From Okapia johnstoni (lineage: Eukaryota > Chordata > Mammalia > Artiodactyla > Giraffidae), in contig CM044307.1 in NCBI GenBank assembly GCA_024291935.2, positions 97,345,461-97,409,460 of the forward strand: a DNA stretch of 64,000 nt. Reading direction: 5' to 3'. Below, piece after piece: positions 23,831 through 35,204 of the stretch. The notes below the pieces were generated by a model. The model made no database searches, was not told the origin of the DNA, and saw only the letters and a program-made list of their open reading frames with translations. The position numbers were made by a program, and so were the translations under genes. Numbering within the stretch: the first letter of the stretch is position 1; each line of letters starts with the position of its first letter.

Positions 23831-24132
23831 CAGTGTGGCAAATACAAAGTCGACTGACTGTGCGAGTATAACACCTTTGCAGACTGGTTCACATTACAGT
23901 TTCAGGAGGTTGCTCTCTGGGTTTCCAAAGAAGGCTGCTGACTTGAAGAATTTCTGAAAGAGTGGTGGTAAAAAAGCAATTCTAATGAAGAAGTGTACTG
24001 TTCCATTTAAAGAATTTCTGTGAAGATATTTCACTGGGATAGATTGAAGCAAGTTTGTTATAAATCAGAAAAGAGGTAACTTGAAAGTAACTTTTTTCTT
24101 TAGCTCATTATTATGGTATAATAAAATAGTTT

Positions 24133-24405
24133 TCAGGACTTCCCTGGTGGTCCAGTGGTTAAGAATCCACATGGGTCTGGTCCCTGGGAAGATTCCACAT
24201 GACACAGGGCAACTAAGCCCTTGAGCCACAACTACTAAAGCCCATGTGCCTAGAGCCTGTGCTTCACAACAAGAGAAGCCACAGCAATGAGAAGTCCATA
24301 AACTGCAACTAGAGAGTAGCCCCCACTTGCAGGAACTAGAGAAAGCCTGTGCACAGCAAGGAAGACTCAGCCCAGACTAAATAAATATATGAAACAAAAA
24401 TAAGA
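24133..24405 (+). mobile_element. CHR-type tRNA-derived SINE
   Basis: GGACTTCCCTGGTGGTCCAG start, then GGGAAGATTCCACATGACAC, AACTACTAAAGCCCATGTGC and AGAGAAAGCCTGTGCACAG; A-rich end. Confidence 0.85.
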
Positions 24406-26104
24406 TAAAATAGTTTACAGAGTGTGAATAGATTGCTCGATTTTAAAATACGTTCAATATGTTTATATGTTCAATATTATTTACATACATCTTTAATGTT
24501 TTTGTATATATTCAAGTATTTAGGATTTATGAAGGAATTACTGAAAAGCAGTATTTCTCAGAGGTTTCTTAGTTACCATTCCAAAGGCCAAAATCTTGGA
24601 GTCGGCAAAGATTTCTTCAACAGGACAAAAAATGCACCAGTCTTAACAACACAAACTTGATTAGCCATTGTAAGCTATTTACATGCATGGTGTTCAGTCT
24701 AAGCTGATAAAACTTTATACATTCATCCTAGCACTCTGTAACGATTCAATTTCCCTTCTTCTTCTGTTCCTTCTGTTTTCCTAGTCAAACTAATAAAATG
24801 GTCCTTTCGTACAGTCACTCCACTAAGCATTATCATTAGTTCCCTCCTCAGGAATATTAGACTCTTTGTGCTTAAAAGCAGAGGAGTCTCCTGGCACCCC
24901 AAAGCAGGAATATTGCTAGGTCCCAGAAAGCTATGGAATTGTGAACTGGAGAGCTCTCTCTCTCCAATTCTTGTCTTGCAAGTGTATGCTCCTTGGTACT
25001 TGTCACGTCACAACAAAGATTTGGAGTGACGATTCCAACTTAATGTCTGTGGAGTAGGTCCAATGGAAGAATCTCTATTCAGTGGCAAAGAACATGCAAC
25101 ACTTTGGTTCTCCAAATAATTTTGTCTTTTCAGAGTCTTAGTTCATCCTGGAAATAGAAAAAAATCTAATAATGTCAAGTAACAGCAAATTGGGTCTCTT
25201 TGGATAAATTAACTGATTCTGGTGATTGCTTTTAGACCTGATTACCAAAACCTCAGTCTCCTGACAAGTTCACACACCTTCTTCCCAAGGACAACTTAGC
25301 TGTCTGTGAGGTGGAGCCACTGGCCTTTCCATTTCTCTTTGTGGGCCTTCTTCATGACTGGTGGGATGAGTAGAGCCTGGGGAGAGCGTTCAGCCAGTGA
25401 GCATGCAAGCCCTTGCACACCGGAGGTCATGGTAAGGATACCAAGTAATTTCAATTGGTCTTTGCTGCTACTTCATCCGACATTGGCAACAAAACACTGG
25501 CGATGTCTGCGGCAGGGAATGGGTTTTAGGAGACTGAGTGAATCACTCCCCTCCACTGGGATGCATACACGGGAGTCAGGCTGAAGGAGACAGAAACACC
25601 AGAGTAACTCCCTCTGATGCTCATACTGGACCCGAGGGCCTAAAATGCTAAACGGAGCAGGCAGGTGAGTGCTCCACCTCTGAACAGACACATGGACCCA
25701 GGCATGGTTCCCAACAGTGCTGACTCCTGCTGAGGGCCTGTGGAGGTGATGCTGACCCTGCTTCCTTTCTCTTAACAAAGGGAAAGAAAGGGAGTGTTCA
25801 GCAGGCACCCGCAATTCCTCCACCCAAGTTCACCAATCTGGCAAGTCCGTTCACCTCCCTGGAGGGGCAGTGAGTGAGACAAGAAGCTAAGAAAAATCTC
25901 AGCCAAGGTAAAAAACAACTCACATATTCATAAATGAATATGAATGCATTTGTATTTGATTTTATAAGCAGCATAATGAAAAATATGCCTGGTAGGTGAT
26001 TCATAGGATTACCTGGTTTAGGCAGAATCATCTCAAGGACAAAGTGAAAGAAAGTGGGAAGAGAATGGGAGACGAACACAAGAGGAAAAGAAAACAAATC
26101 ACTA
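24406..26104. other. Intergenic DNA, nothing recognised
   Basis: No gene and no confident repeat. Opposing open frames of 92 and 116 codons near 25300-25820 overlap each other on the two strands and show no domain. Confidence 0.5.
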
Positions 26105-26455
26105 AATGTAGTACGTATGCAGGTGGCCAACAGGCACATGAAGATTTGTTCAACATTGCTAATTATCAGAGAAATGCAAATCAAAACTACAATCAAAACT
26201 ATCACCTCACACTGGTCAGAATGGCCATCATTAAAACGTCTACAAATAACAAATGTTGCAGAGGATGTGAAGAAAAGGGAACCTTCCTACACCGTTGGTG
26301 GGAATGTAAGTTGGCGCAGCCACTATGGAAGATAGTATGGAGATTTCTCAGAAAACAAAAAAAAATAGAGTTTCTATATGATACAGCAATCCCACCCCTC
26401 AGCATATTCCTGGACAAAAATTTTAAAAGGTACACACACATCTATGCCCTTCTCC
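26105..26455 (+). mobile_element. L1 ORF2-end/3' UTR fragment
   Basis: TATGCAGGTGGCCAACAGGC, AATGCAAATCAAAACTAC and CACTATGGAAGATAGTATGG are diagnostic of the L1 ORF2 end. It is cut at 26455 by the BovB fold-back. Confidence 0.8.
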
Positions 26456-26619
26456 AGTGGACCACATTCTGTCAGACCTCTCCACCATGACCCATCCATC
26501 TTGGGTGGCCCGACATGGCATGGCTTAGTTTCATTGAGATAGACAAGGCTGTGGTCTGTGTGATCCGCCCTCCTGTGCCCACGCAGCCACTGCTCCTTGA
26601 ATGTGGAGTAACTCCTCTC
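26456..26619 (-). mobile_element. BovB 5' end in reverse (fold-back arm of copy F)
   Basis: Reverse complement of the BovB 5' region also found at about 26825-26945: CATTCTGTCAGACCTCTCCA ... CACAGACCACAGCC in reverse. It ends in one arm of a perfect palindrome at 26595-26615. Confidence 0.85.
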
Positions 26620-26640
26620 GGAGTTACTCCACATTCAAGG
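26595..26640. repeat. Perfect 21-bp hairpin with 4-nt loop
   Basis: Bases 26595-26615 are the exact reverse complement of 26620-26640; the loop is TCTC. It marks the junction between the reverse arm and the forward body of BovB copy F. Confidence 0.95.
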
Positions 26641-26874
26641 TCAGGAGGGGCCGCTGTGAGTAGATACCCCTTGTCCAAGGTAAGGAGCAGCGGCTGCACT
26701 TTGCTGGAGCAGCCATGAAGAGATACCCCATGTCCAAGGTAAGAGAAACCCAAGTAAGACAGTAGGTGTTGCAAGAGGGCATCAGAGTGCAGACACACTG
26801 AAACTATAATCACAGAAAACCAGCCAATCTGATCACACGGACCACAGCCTTCTCTATCTCAATGAAACTAAGCC

Positions 26875-28071
26875 ATGCCATGTGGGGCCACCCAAGATGG
26901 ACGGGTCATGGTGGAGAGGTCTGACAGAATGTGGTCCACTGGAGAAGGAAATGGCAAACCACTTCAGTATTCTTGGCTTGAGAACCCCATGAACAGTATG
27001 AAAAGGCAAAATGATAGGACACTGAAAGATGAACTCCCCAGGTCGGTAGGTGTCCAATATGCTACTGGAGATCAGTGGAGAAATAACTCCAGAAAGAATG
27101 ATGGGATGGAGCCAAAGCAAGAACAATACCCAGCTGTGGATGTGACTGGTGATAGAACCAAAGTCAGATGCGGTAAAGAGCAATATTGCATAGGAACCTG
27201 GAACGTTAGGTCCATGAATCAAGACAAATTGGAAGTGGTCGAACAGGAGATGGCAAGACTGAACATCGACATTCTAGGAATCAGCGAACGAAGATGGACT
27301 GGAATGGGTGAATTTAACTCAGATGACCATTATATCTACTACTGTGGGCAGGAATCCCTCAGAAGAAATGGAGTAGCCATCATGGTCAACAAAAGATTCC
27401 GAAATGCAATACTTGGATGCAATCTCAAAAACGACAGAATGATCTCTGTTCGTTTCCAAGGCAAACTATTCAATATCACAGTAATCCAAGTCTATGCTCT
27501 GACCAGTAACGCTGAAGAAGCTAAACTTGAACAGTTCTATGAAGACCTACAAGAACTTTTAGAACTAACACCCAAAACAGATGTCCTTTTCATTATAGGG
27601 GACTGGAATGCGAAAGTAGGAAGTCAGGAAACACCTAGCATAACAGGCAAATTTGGCCTTGGAGTACAGAATGAAGCAGGGCAAAGGCTAATAGAGTTTT
27701 GCCAAGAGAATGCACTGGTCATAGCAAACATCCTCTTCCAACAACACAAGAGAAGACTCTACACATGGACATCACCAGATGGTCAACACCGAAATCATAT
27801 TGATTATATTCTTTGCAGCCAAAGATGGAGAAGCTCTATACAGTCAGCAAAAACAAGACCGGGAGCAGACTGTGGCTCAGATCATCAACTGCTTATTGCC
27901 AAATTCAGACTCAAATTGAAGAAAGTAGGGAAAACCCCTAGTCCATTCAGGTATGACCTATATCAAATCCCTTATGAGTATACAGTGGAAGTGACAAACA
28001 GATTTAAGGGACTAGAACTGACAGACAGAGTGCCTGATGAACTATGGACAGAGGTTCGTGACATTGTATAG
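26875..28071 (+). pseudogene. BovB endonuclease-domain open frame (398 codons)
   Basis: Longest retroelement frame in the window. APE-endonuclease landmarks are GTWNVRSM (residues 107-114), a SERRW acidic position (Glu138), IGDWNAKVG (241-249) and SDH (335-337). It ends at an in-frame TAG where other copies read CAG, and the same frame resumes to 28482. This is part of a dead retrotransposon, not a host gene. Confidence 0.9.
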
Positions 28072-28415
28072 GAGACAGGGATCAAGACCATCCCCATGGA
28101 AAAGAAATGCAAAAAAGCAAAATGGCTGTCCGAGGAGGCCTTACAGATAGCTGGGAAGAGAAGAGAAGCGAAAAGCAAAGGAGAAGAGGAAAGATATTCC
28201 CATCTGAATGCAGAGTTCCAAAGAATAGCAAGGAGAGATAAGAAAGCTTTCCTCAGCGATCAATGCAAAGAAATAGAGGAAAACAACAGAATGGGAAAGA
28301 CTAGAGATCTCTTCAAGAAAATTAGAGATACCAAGGGAACTTTTCATGCAAAGATGGGCTCGATAAAGGACAGAAATGGTATGGACCTACCAGGAGAAGA
28401 AGATATTAAGAAGAG

Positions 28416-29504
28416 GTGGCAAGAATACACAGAAAACTGTACAAAAATGATCTTCATGACCCAGATAATCACGATGGTGTGATCATTCATCTAGAGCCAG
28501 ACATCCTGGAATGTGAAGTCAAGTGGGCCTTAGAAAGCATCACTACGAACAAAGCTAGTGGAGGTGATGGAATTCCAGTTGAGCTATTTCAAACCCTGAA
28601 AGATGATGCTGTGAAAGTGCTGCACTCAATATGCCAGCAAATCTGGAAAACTCAGCAGTGGCCACAGGACCGGAAAAGGTCAGTCTTCATTCCAATCCCA
28701 AAGAAAGGCAATGTCAAAGAATGTTCAAACTACTGCACAATTGCACTCATCTCACATGCTAGTAAAGTAATGTTCAAAATTCTCCAAGCCAGGCTTCAGC
28801 AATACATGAACCATTAACTTCCAGACGTTCAAGCTGGTTTTAGAAAAGGCAGAGGAACCAGAGATCAAATTGCCAACATCCGCTGGATCATCGAAAAAGC
28901 AAGAGAGTTCCAGAAAAACATCTATTTCTGCTTTATTGACTATGCCAAAGCCTTTGACTGTGTGGATCACAATAAACTGTGGAAAATTCTGAAAGAGATG
29001 GGAATACCAGACCATCTGACCTGTCTCTTGAGGACAGAAATGGTATGGACCATTTCTGAAATGGTATTGACCTGTCTCTTCCTGTATGCAGGTCAGGAAG
29101 CAACAGTTAGAACTGGACATGGAACAACAGACTGGTTCCAAATAGGAGAAGGAGTATGTCAAGGCTGTATATTGTCACCCTGCATATTTAACTTATATAC
29201 AGAGTACATCATGAGAAACGCTGGGCTGGAAGAAACACAAGCTGGAATCAAAATTGCCAGGAGAAATATCAATAACCTCAGATATGCAGATGACACCACC
29301 CTTATGACAGAAAGTGAAGAAGATCTAAAGAGCCTCTTGATGAAAGTGAAAGAGCAGAGTGAAAAAGTTGGTTTAAAGCTCAACATTCAGGAAACTAAGA
29401 TCATGGCATCTGGTCCCATCACTTCATGGGAAATAGATGGGGAAACAGTGGAAACAGTGTCAGACTTCATTTTTTTGGGGCTCCAAAATCACTGCAGATG
29501 GTGA
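28416..29504 (+). pseudogene. BovB reverse-transcriptase region of copy F, interrupted
   Basis: One frame runs through this block with a single TAA at 28815-28817. It includes the [13 protein letters not shown] catalytic motif A and [10 protein letters not shown] (motif C, YADD). A short extra segment at about 29032-29080 sits between motifs A and C without breaking the frame. Confidence 0.88.
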
Positions 29505-30133
29505 CTGCAGCCATGAAATTAAAAGACGCTTACTCTTTGGAAGGAAGGTTATGACCAAGCTAGATAGCATATTAAAAAGCAGAGACATTACTTTGCCAAC
29601 AAAGGTCCGTCTAGTCAAGCTATGGTTTTTCCAGTGGTCATGTATGGATGTGAGAGTTGGACGGTGAAGAAAGCTGAGCGCAGAAGAATTGATGCTTTTG
29701 AACTGTGGTGTTGGAGAAGACTCTGGTGAGTCCCTTGGGCTGCAAGGAGATCCAACCAGTCCATCCTAAAGGAGATCAGTCCTGGGTGTTCATTGGAAGG
29801 ACTGATGTTGAAGCTGAAACTCCAATACTTTGGCCACCTCATGCGAAGAGTTGACTCATTGGAAAACACCCTAATGCTGGGAAGGATTGGGGGCAGGAGG
29901 AGAAGGGGACGACAGAGGATGAGATGGCTGGATGGCATCACCGACTCGATGGACATGGGTTTGGGTAGACTCCAGGAGTTGGTGATGGACAGGGAGGCCT
30001 GGCATGCTGTGATTCATGGGGTCGCAAAGAGTCAGACACGACTGAGCAACTGAACTGAACTGATTTCACTTCTCAAAAGGGTTAAAATATTGCAAATAAC
30101 AGAAATATATAAATTGACCTTTTCCCCTCTAAA

Positions 30134-30446
30134 GTGAAAGTGAAACTTGCTCAGTCATGTCTGACTCTTTGTGACCCCATGGACTATACAGTCCATGGAA
30201 TTGTCCCTGCCACAATATTTTAGTGGGTAGCTTTTCCCTTCTCCAGGGAATCTTCCCAACCTAGGGATGGAATCCAGTTCTCCTGAATTGCAGGTGGATT
30301 CTTCACCAGTTGAGCCATAAGGGAAGCCTAAGAATACCAAAGTGGGTAGCCTATCCCTTCTCCAGTGGATCTTCTTGATCCAGGAATTAAACCAAGGTTT
30401 TCTGCATTGCAGGCAGATTCTTTGTCAACTGAGCTATCAGGGAAGG
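30134..30446 (-). mobile_element. Composite Bov-tA SINE (one and a half units)
   Basis: Reverse Bov-A plus two tRNA-like head portions. It is flanked by CTTTTCCCCTCTAAA (30119-30133) and CTTTTCCCCCCTAAA (30447-30461), a 15-bp duplication with one mismatch. Confidence 0.88.
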
Positions 30447-30461
30447 CTTTTCCCCCCTAAA

Positions 30462-31062
30462 TAACCAATAAAGTGTTCTCAAGGAGCACATCAGATAACA
30501 TCCTTATCAAGTTATTCACAGGTTGTCATTTGCTAATGTTCTTGCAGGCATTACTATCCTGGAGGATTGTGTAAGAAACCTTGATTATTAAGACTAGGTA
30601 TATTGCAAGTTAATGTAAATTTTAAGAAATATAATACAAATTAGAAGCATTCAGTACAGGAGTTTAATAAGTACAAAATGGTATGTAAATTGTGACAGAA
30701 ACACAGGTCAAGTCCTAAGAAGTTTTACATAAATGTACTTCTGGAATATGTATTAAGATTGGATATATATGGGGTCCCCTTTTTAAAGAAAACAGACATT
30801 TCTGTTGCTGCAGTAAGGATTTCCAGATAGTTGGGGACAGAATGGAAACCACTCTGAGTAGTTCACAGAGTATACTCAATTACTAACTAGATATATTTAA
30901 TCTGGGCATAAGAACTTTGATTGCTATAATCATTAGGGAGGCTTTCACTCAGATATTTGTCTATAATGTCAGACATTGCTGCCTGGTGATTTTACTTGGC
31001 GCTAAATACAAACATCCAAAGGAGTAGTTTTAAGTGACAGAGACTACAAAAATTATGCATAT
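30462..31062. other. AT-rich intergenic DNA, nothing recognised
   Basis: No gene, RNA or repeat is recognised between the two SINE insertions. Confidence 0.5.
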
Positions 31063-31077
31063 TTACTATACTGTTAA

Positions 31078-31289
31078 AGTGCAAGTGTTAAGTCACTCAG
31101 TCGTGTCTGACTCTTTGCAACTCCACGGACTGTAGCCCGCCAGGTTCCTCTGTCCATGGAATTCTCCAGGCAAGAATACTGGAGTGATTGCCATGCCCTT
31201 CTCTATGAGATCTTCCTGAATCAGGGACTGAACCCAAGTCTCCTGCATTGCAGGCAGATTCTTTAAGATCTTAGCCACCAGGGAAGCCC
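31078..31289 (-). mobile_element. Bov-tA SINE with perfect 15-bp target duplication
   Basis: Complete reverse Bov-tA, AGTCACTCAGTCGTGTCTG to CCACCAGGGAAGCCC. It is flanked by TTACTATACTGTTAA at 31063-31077 and 31290-31304. Confidence 0.93.
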
Positions 31290-31639
31290 TTACTATACTG
31301 TTAACCTAAGCATAAACGTGATTCAACCACAACATGTCATCAGTCCATAAGGCTACAGGGAGGTCTTCTGCACAGACTTGGGAATAAAGTTTCCTACTGA
31401 GAGCTTCTCTTTAAAATGAACAAATGACTCTTTAGAACAGAGACATGCTAAGTCACCTGGAGGAAACAGAATGGCTTCCAGGATGGTAGAACATTGCAGT
31501 GAGTTAGTATTTTAAGGAAAAACTGGGTGCATCAGTTTAGGTAGTGTTAGACACAAAAATGGAGTCACTGAGGCAAATCCAAATGTTGGTTGGATCTCTG
31601 GGATCACTGTTCAGGAGAAGGGAGACTTAGTCAGTCTTT

Positions 31640-32005
31640 CCATTGGTCCATTTGTATTCATTCATTCACTCATGCATTCATTCACTCATGCATTCATTCA
31701 CTGAACTGAGTAGAGTGCCTTCTTGGCTAAGAAATATCCTATGTGCTGCAAATAGGGAAGTGAAAAAGTCCACATTCTCATGAAGTTTATTCTAACAGGG
31801 GAAGCAGTCATTGTAGAAAATAAACACACACACTAATAACATTAGATATGTGCTTCAAAAAGAGCTCACCAAGGTAGGAAGGTCATGGAGAAGGAATATG
31901 TTTAGATTGAAAAGTCAAGAAAGGTATCTCTAAGGAGGTGACAATAAAGCAGAGATACCTGAATAAAGTGAGGAAGTGAGCCATATGAAGATCAGAGGGA
32001 AAGAG
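31640..32005 (+). repeat. Ancient interspersed repeat, family not assigned
   Basis: The pattern GGGAAGTGAAAAAGTCCAC ... TCATGAAGTTTATTCTAACAG ... CTAAGGAGGTGACA and continuation at 32123-32220 recurs in mammalian genomes, but I cannot name the family. It starts with an (ATTC)n stretch at 31657-31702 and is split by the U6 pseudogene. A related stretch lies at 32930-33100. Confidence 0.45.
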
Positions 32006-32122
32006 GTTTTTGGTTTTTTTTAATATGGAACTCTTCATGAATTTGCATGTCATCCTTGCACAGGGGCCATGATAATCTTCTCCGTATCATTTCAATTTTA
32101 GTGTATGTGCTGCCGAAGTGAG
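32006..32122 (-). pseudogene. U6 snRNA retropseudogene
   Basis: The reverse complement reads GCTCACTTCGGCAGCACATA through GATTATCATGGCCCCTG, GCAAGGATGACATGCAAATT and TTCCATATT, close to full-length U6 with scattered substitutions. It ends in an A-rich tail (T-rich at 32006-32021) and is flanked by a perfect 13-bp duplication CAGAGGGAAAGAG at 31993-32005 and 32123-32135, showing L1-type retroposition. No U6 promoter elements were identified, so it is probably not expressed. Confidence 0.93.
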
Positions 32123-32499
32123 CAGAGGGAAAGAGTTTTATGCAGACAGAACAGCAAATGGAAAACTCGGAGGCTGAGATGACTTGTGTGTTCAAGGGAC
32201 AGAAGGAACACGAGTTTGGGTTCTCATTAGTGCTGTCTGCCAAGTGTTCTCTCCTCTTCCAGGCACAAGGCAGGACGGAACTCCCTGGTTCTTCTGTGCA
32301 TGGGTTAGCACTGTGTGACTAACTCTGGACAGTGAGTCATGAGTAGAAACGACACGTGCCACTTCTGAACCCAGCCAATGAAAGACCCTTTAGATCTCTT
32401 CTCTCTCTGGCATGATGACTGGTAAAGTTAAAGACAGCAACTGCTCCATCAGCCCTGATCTAGGAGTGAGGAAGAAAATAACGTGGGGTCAGAGCTCCT

Positions 32500-32780
32500 G
32501 CTGCTGCTGCTGCTGCTGCTAAGTCGCTTCAGTCGTGTCCGACTCCGTGCGACCCCATAGACGGCAGCCCACCAGGCTCCGCCATCCCTGGGATTCTCCA
32601 GGCAATAACACTGGAGTGGGTTGCCACTTCCCTCGCCAGTGCACGAAAGGGAAAAGGGAAAGTGAAGTCGCTCAGTGGTGTCTGACTCTTAGCGACCCCA
32701 TGGACTGCAGCCCACCAGGCTCCTCCGTCCATAGGATTTTCCAGGCAAGAGTACTGAAGTGAGGTGCCATTGCCTTCTCC
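32500..32780 (-). mobile_element. Bov-A2 SINE with (CTG)n tail and exact target duplication
   Basis: Reverse two-unit Bov-A element. (CTG)7 at about 32500-32520 is its reversed (CAG)n tail. The 11-bp duplication TCAGAGCTCCT is at 32489-32499 and 32781-32791. Confidence 0.93.
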
Positions 32781-32791
32781 TCAGAGCTCCT

Positions 32792-34565
32792 AGCTGACCT
32801 TTAATAGCTATGTGAGGACATTAATATGAATTGTGTCATGCCTCCTGAGATTTGGAGTTCTTTGTTACCTCAGTATGGCACAACTTGTCCTGACTGACAG
32901 TGTAATTGGTGGGGAGAAAGCTGGAGGGAGAGTTGTAGCAGGTAACATTTAAGGATAAGCAGGAGATAGAGCATGGACAGCCTGGTAGACTATGAAAAAT
33001 TTGGATTTCATTCTGTGTGAAGGAAAAACCCTTGGAAGACTTTGAGCAGAGGGATAACATGACAGGATTTGCATCTTAAAAAGGATCATTTAGTCATGTA
33101 GGGGAAGCCCTTGTTCATGAGAAATACATACTGAAGTATTTAGTGATACAATTTGCTTTCAAATGGTTCAGTAAAGTGTGCGTGTGCACACACACTCATG
33201 CATGAACAAAGGGCTAAATGGTAATTGGTGAATTTTGATGTAGGGTTTGTGGGTGTTGTGCTCTTTTCTCAACTTTTTTTGTGGAGTTAAAGTTTTTGAC
33301 ATAAGAAGCTGGGGGTAGGGAAATCAGTCCAGGATAAAATACAAGGTCTAGAAGCAAGACCATTAGGAAGCTATTGCAGGTGAGATGAAGTGACTGGGGG
33401 CTGGAAAGGCAATCCTGAGAAATGGGAAGATTTGAAATCTGCTTCATTTGTGGGGCAATGGGATTTGCTGGTTGGCTGCACCATGTGAAGGTAAGATTGG
33501 AGTCAAAACGGCTCCAGGTTTTTGTTTTGATTGAGTGGAAGTTGGTGATGCCACTAACCGAGATGGGACAGCAGATGGAGAACCAGGTTTAGAAAATGTG
33601 AAACAGTCATCCTGTTTTGAACATGTTAAGGGTAAACATCCCTGTGGAGACTGGGTTGGGAGGTGGATAAATGAGTGGGGAGGTGAGAGACAAGAGGTTG
33701 GCTGGAAATACAAAGTTTGGAATCATCAGCATGTGGTGGCACCCTAGTTATAGAACTAAATAGAAACCCACAGGAAGCAAGTGTCGGTGAAGAAGGCCAA
33801 GACTGAGCACTGGGGAACTGGAGCGTAACTGGCTGGGAGGGGGCTCATGCGGTTAATTTGATTTCTCTTGTTCTGATTCCATGCTTACTGAGCAACCACC
33901 TGATTATCACTTGACTTCCCACATATAGTTCTGACTGGTCAGATGGACCTGGAATAATCTCGTTCCTGGGACAGTTCTTATTGTAGATAAATTGGTCACA
34001 CTCACAAGTGTGGTTAGATTCAGTCCCTGAGACAGAGCCATTCTCGGCAGGCTGACAAAATCTGATGGTGAGTCTACATAAGGAGCCAGACGCAGGACTG
34101 GAAATTCTCTGAGGAAATGAACACCACACTGCTTGCTGGCACTTCTTTGGCTCAGAGTAACCTCCTGAGGAAAAACGTTTCCAGAATTGTTGCAAAAAAC
34201 GCTACCCAGTTATGGCTAAGAGAACATTCCCTTTTTTGACGGTATCTTTTTTTTTTTTTTTTTTTTTTGCTGTAAAAGCACTGATCCATTAGTGTGTATC
34301 TCACATCGTTCTTCTTCCATCATGATCTTGCATTTCCTTAGATCAGGATCCTTCCTTATTTTATTAGCTATTTAAGGGTCATTCTATATGTGTGTGCTCT
34401 AAATTTATTTTTTAAAATTTTATTTCATGTGAGTAAGTAGAATTCAAATGGCTCAAAAATCAAAATGCCATAAGGTATATACTGAGAAATCACCTCTTCC
34501 CTATGCATGTTTGCCCTTCCAGTCACTGTCCCTAATCCATTTAGTTTGCGACTCCATCTAGATTT
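32792..34565. other. Intergenic DNA with decayed repeat
   Basis: 32930-33100 resembles the unassigned old repeat at 31640-32220. A T22 run is at 34247-34268. A 116-codon cysteine-containing minus frame (34195-33845) shows no recognised domain and is not called. Confidence 0.45.
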
Positions 34566-34569
34566 GTAT

Positions 34570-34775
34570 GTGTGCTTAGTTACTCAGTTATGTCCAACTC
34601 TTTGCGACCCCATAGACTGTAGACTGCCTGGCTCCTCTGCCCATGGAATTCTCCAGGCAAGAATATTGGAGTGAGTAGCCATTCCTTTCTTCAGGGGATT
34701 TTCCTGACCCAGATATCAAACTTGGGTCTCCTGTATTGCAGGCAGATTCTTTACTGTCTGAGCCAGGAGGGTTGC
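34570..34775 (-). mobile_element. Bov-tA SINE
   Basis: Reverse copy: CTTAGTTACTCAGTTATGTC to TTTACTGTCTGAGCCAGGAGG. No exact target duplication found. Confidence 0.83.
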
Positions 34776-35204
34776 TACCAATCTCTTGCTATTTACAAAG
34801 CTCCATCCTAGCCCCACTCCCCCCCAAAACTGCAGTTTTTCTTTTCCCTGCTTTGCTGTGATGATGGGAAAAATATATTCTATTCCTTTTGGAAGGAAAT
34901 GAGTAATTTCTGGTAAAAGTTCAGGCTCAAATTGAACTCTTCCCTGTCTCTTTTAGTCTAAAACATGGATATCCTAACACTTCCAGTATAACGTGGTTAA
35001 ACAACTCTTCAGCTAAAGCAATTAAAGGACGTTCAACTATTTAATGCCTATTGTTTTGGGAATAAAAATGGCTTGTGCTGGCCCATTGAGAAAAAATAAG
35101 GGGTTCATAAAAGTTATTGGGGAAAGTGTGTTTGTGGAAGGTAGACTGACATATAACTACAGAAAACAATAATAAAAACCTCAGTTAAGCTTTTCTCTCC
35201 CATG

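Larger units (their letters stand above)
26620..30061 (+). mobile_element. BovB copy F, nearly full length
   Basis: Plus-strand RTE/BovB from the 5' UTR (TCAAGGTCAGGAGGGGCCGC) to the 3' end (GAGCAACTGAACTGAACTGA). It encodes an APE-type endonuclease and a reverse transcriptase. The coding lesions are few: an in-frame TAG at 28069-28071, a frameshift near 28430, a TAA at 28815-28817, a small insertion at about 29032-29080 and a homopolymer shift near 29475. It is therefore inactive but relatively young. Confidence 0.95.

Noticed and set aside
25306..25823. Opposing frames of 92 and 116 codons.
   Set aside because: Mutually overlapping on both strands, no start context, domain or repeat identity to support either.
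26875..28071. The 398-codon frame as a host gene.
   Set aside because: It is the endonuclease part of a BovB retrotransposon, with sister copies across the window and downstream disabling changes.
31657..31702. CRISPR-like regular repeats in the ATTCATTCACTCATGC stretch.
   Set aside because: It is a simple ATTC-type microsatellite with no spacers, in a mammalian genome.
33845..34195. A 116-codon minus-strand frame with several cysteines.
   Set aside because: No recognised domain, no splice structure or conservation evidence; it lies in repeat-rich intergenic DNA.
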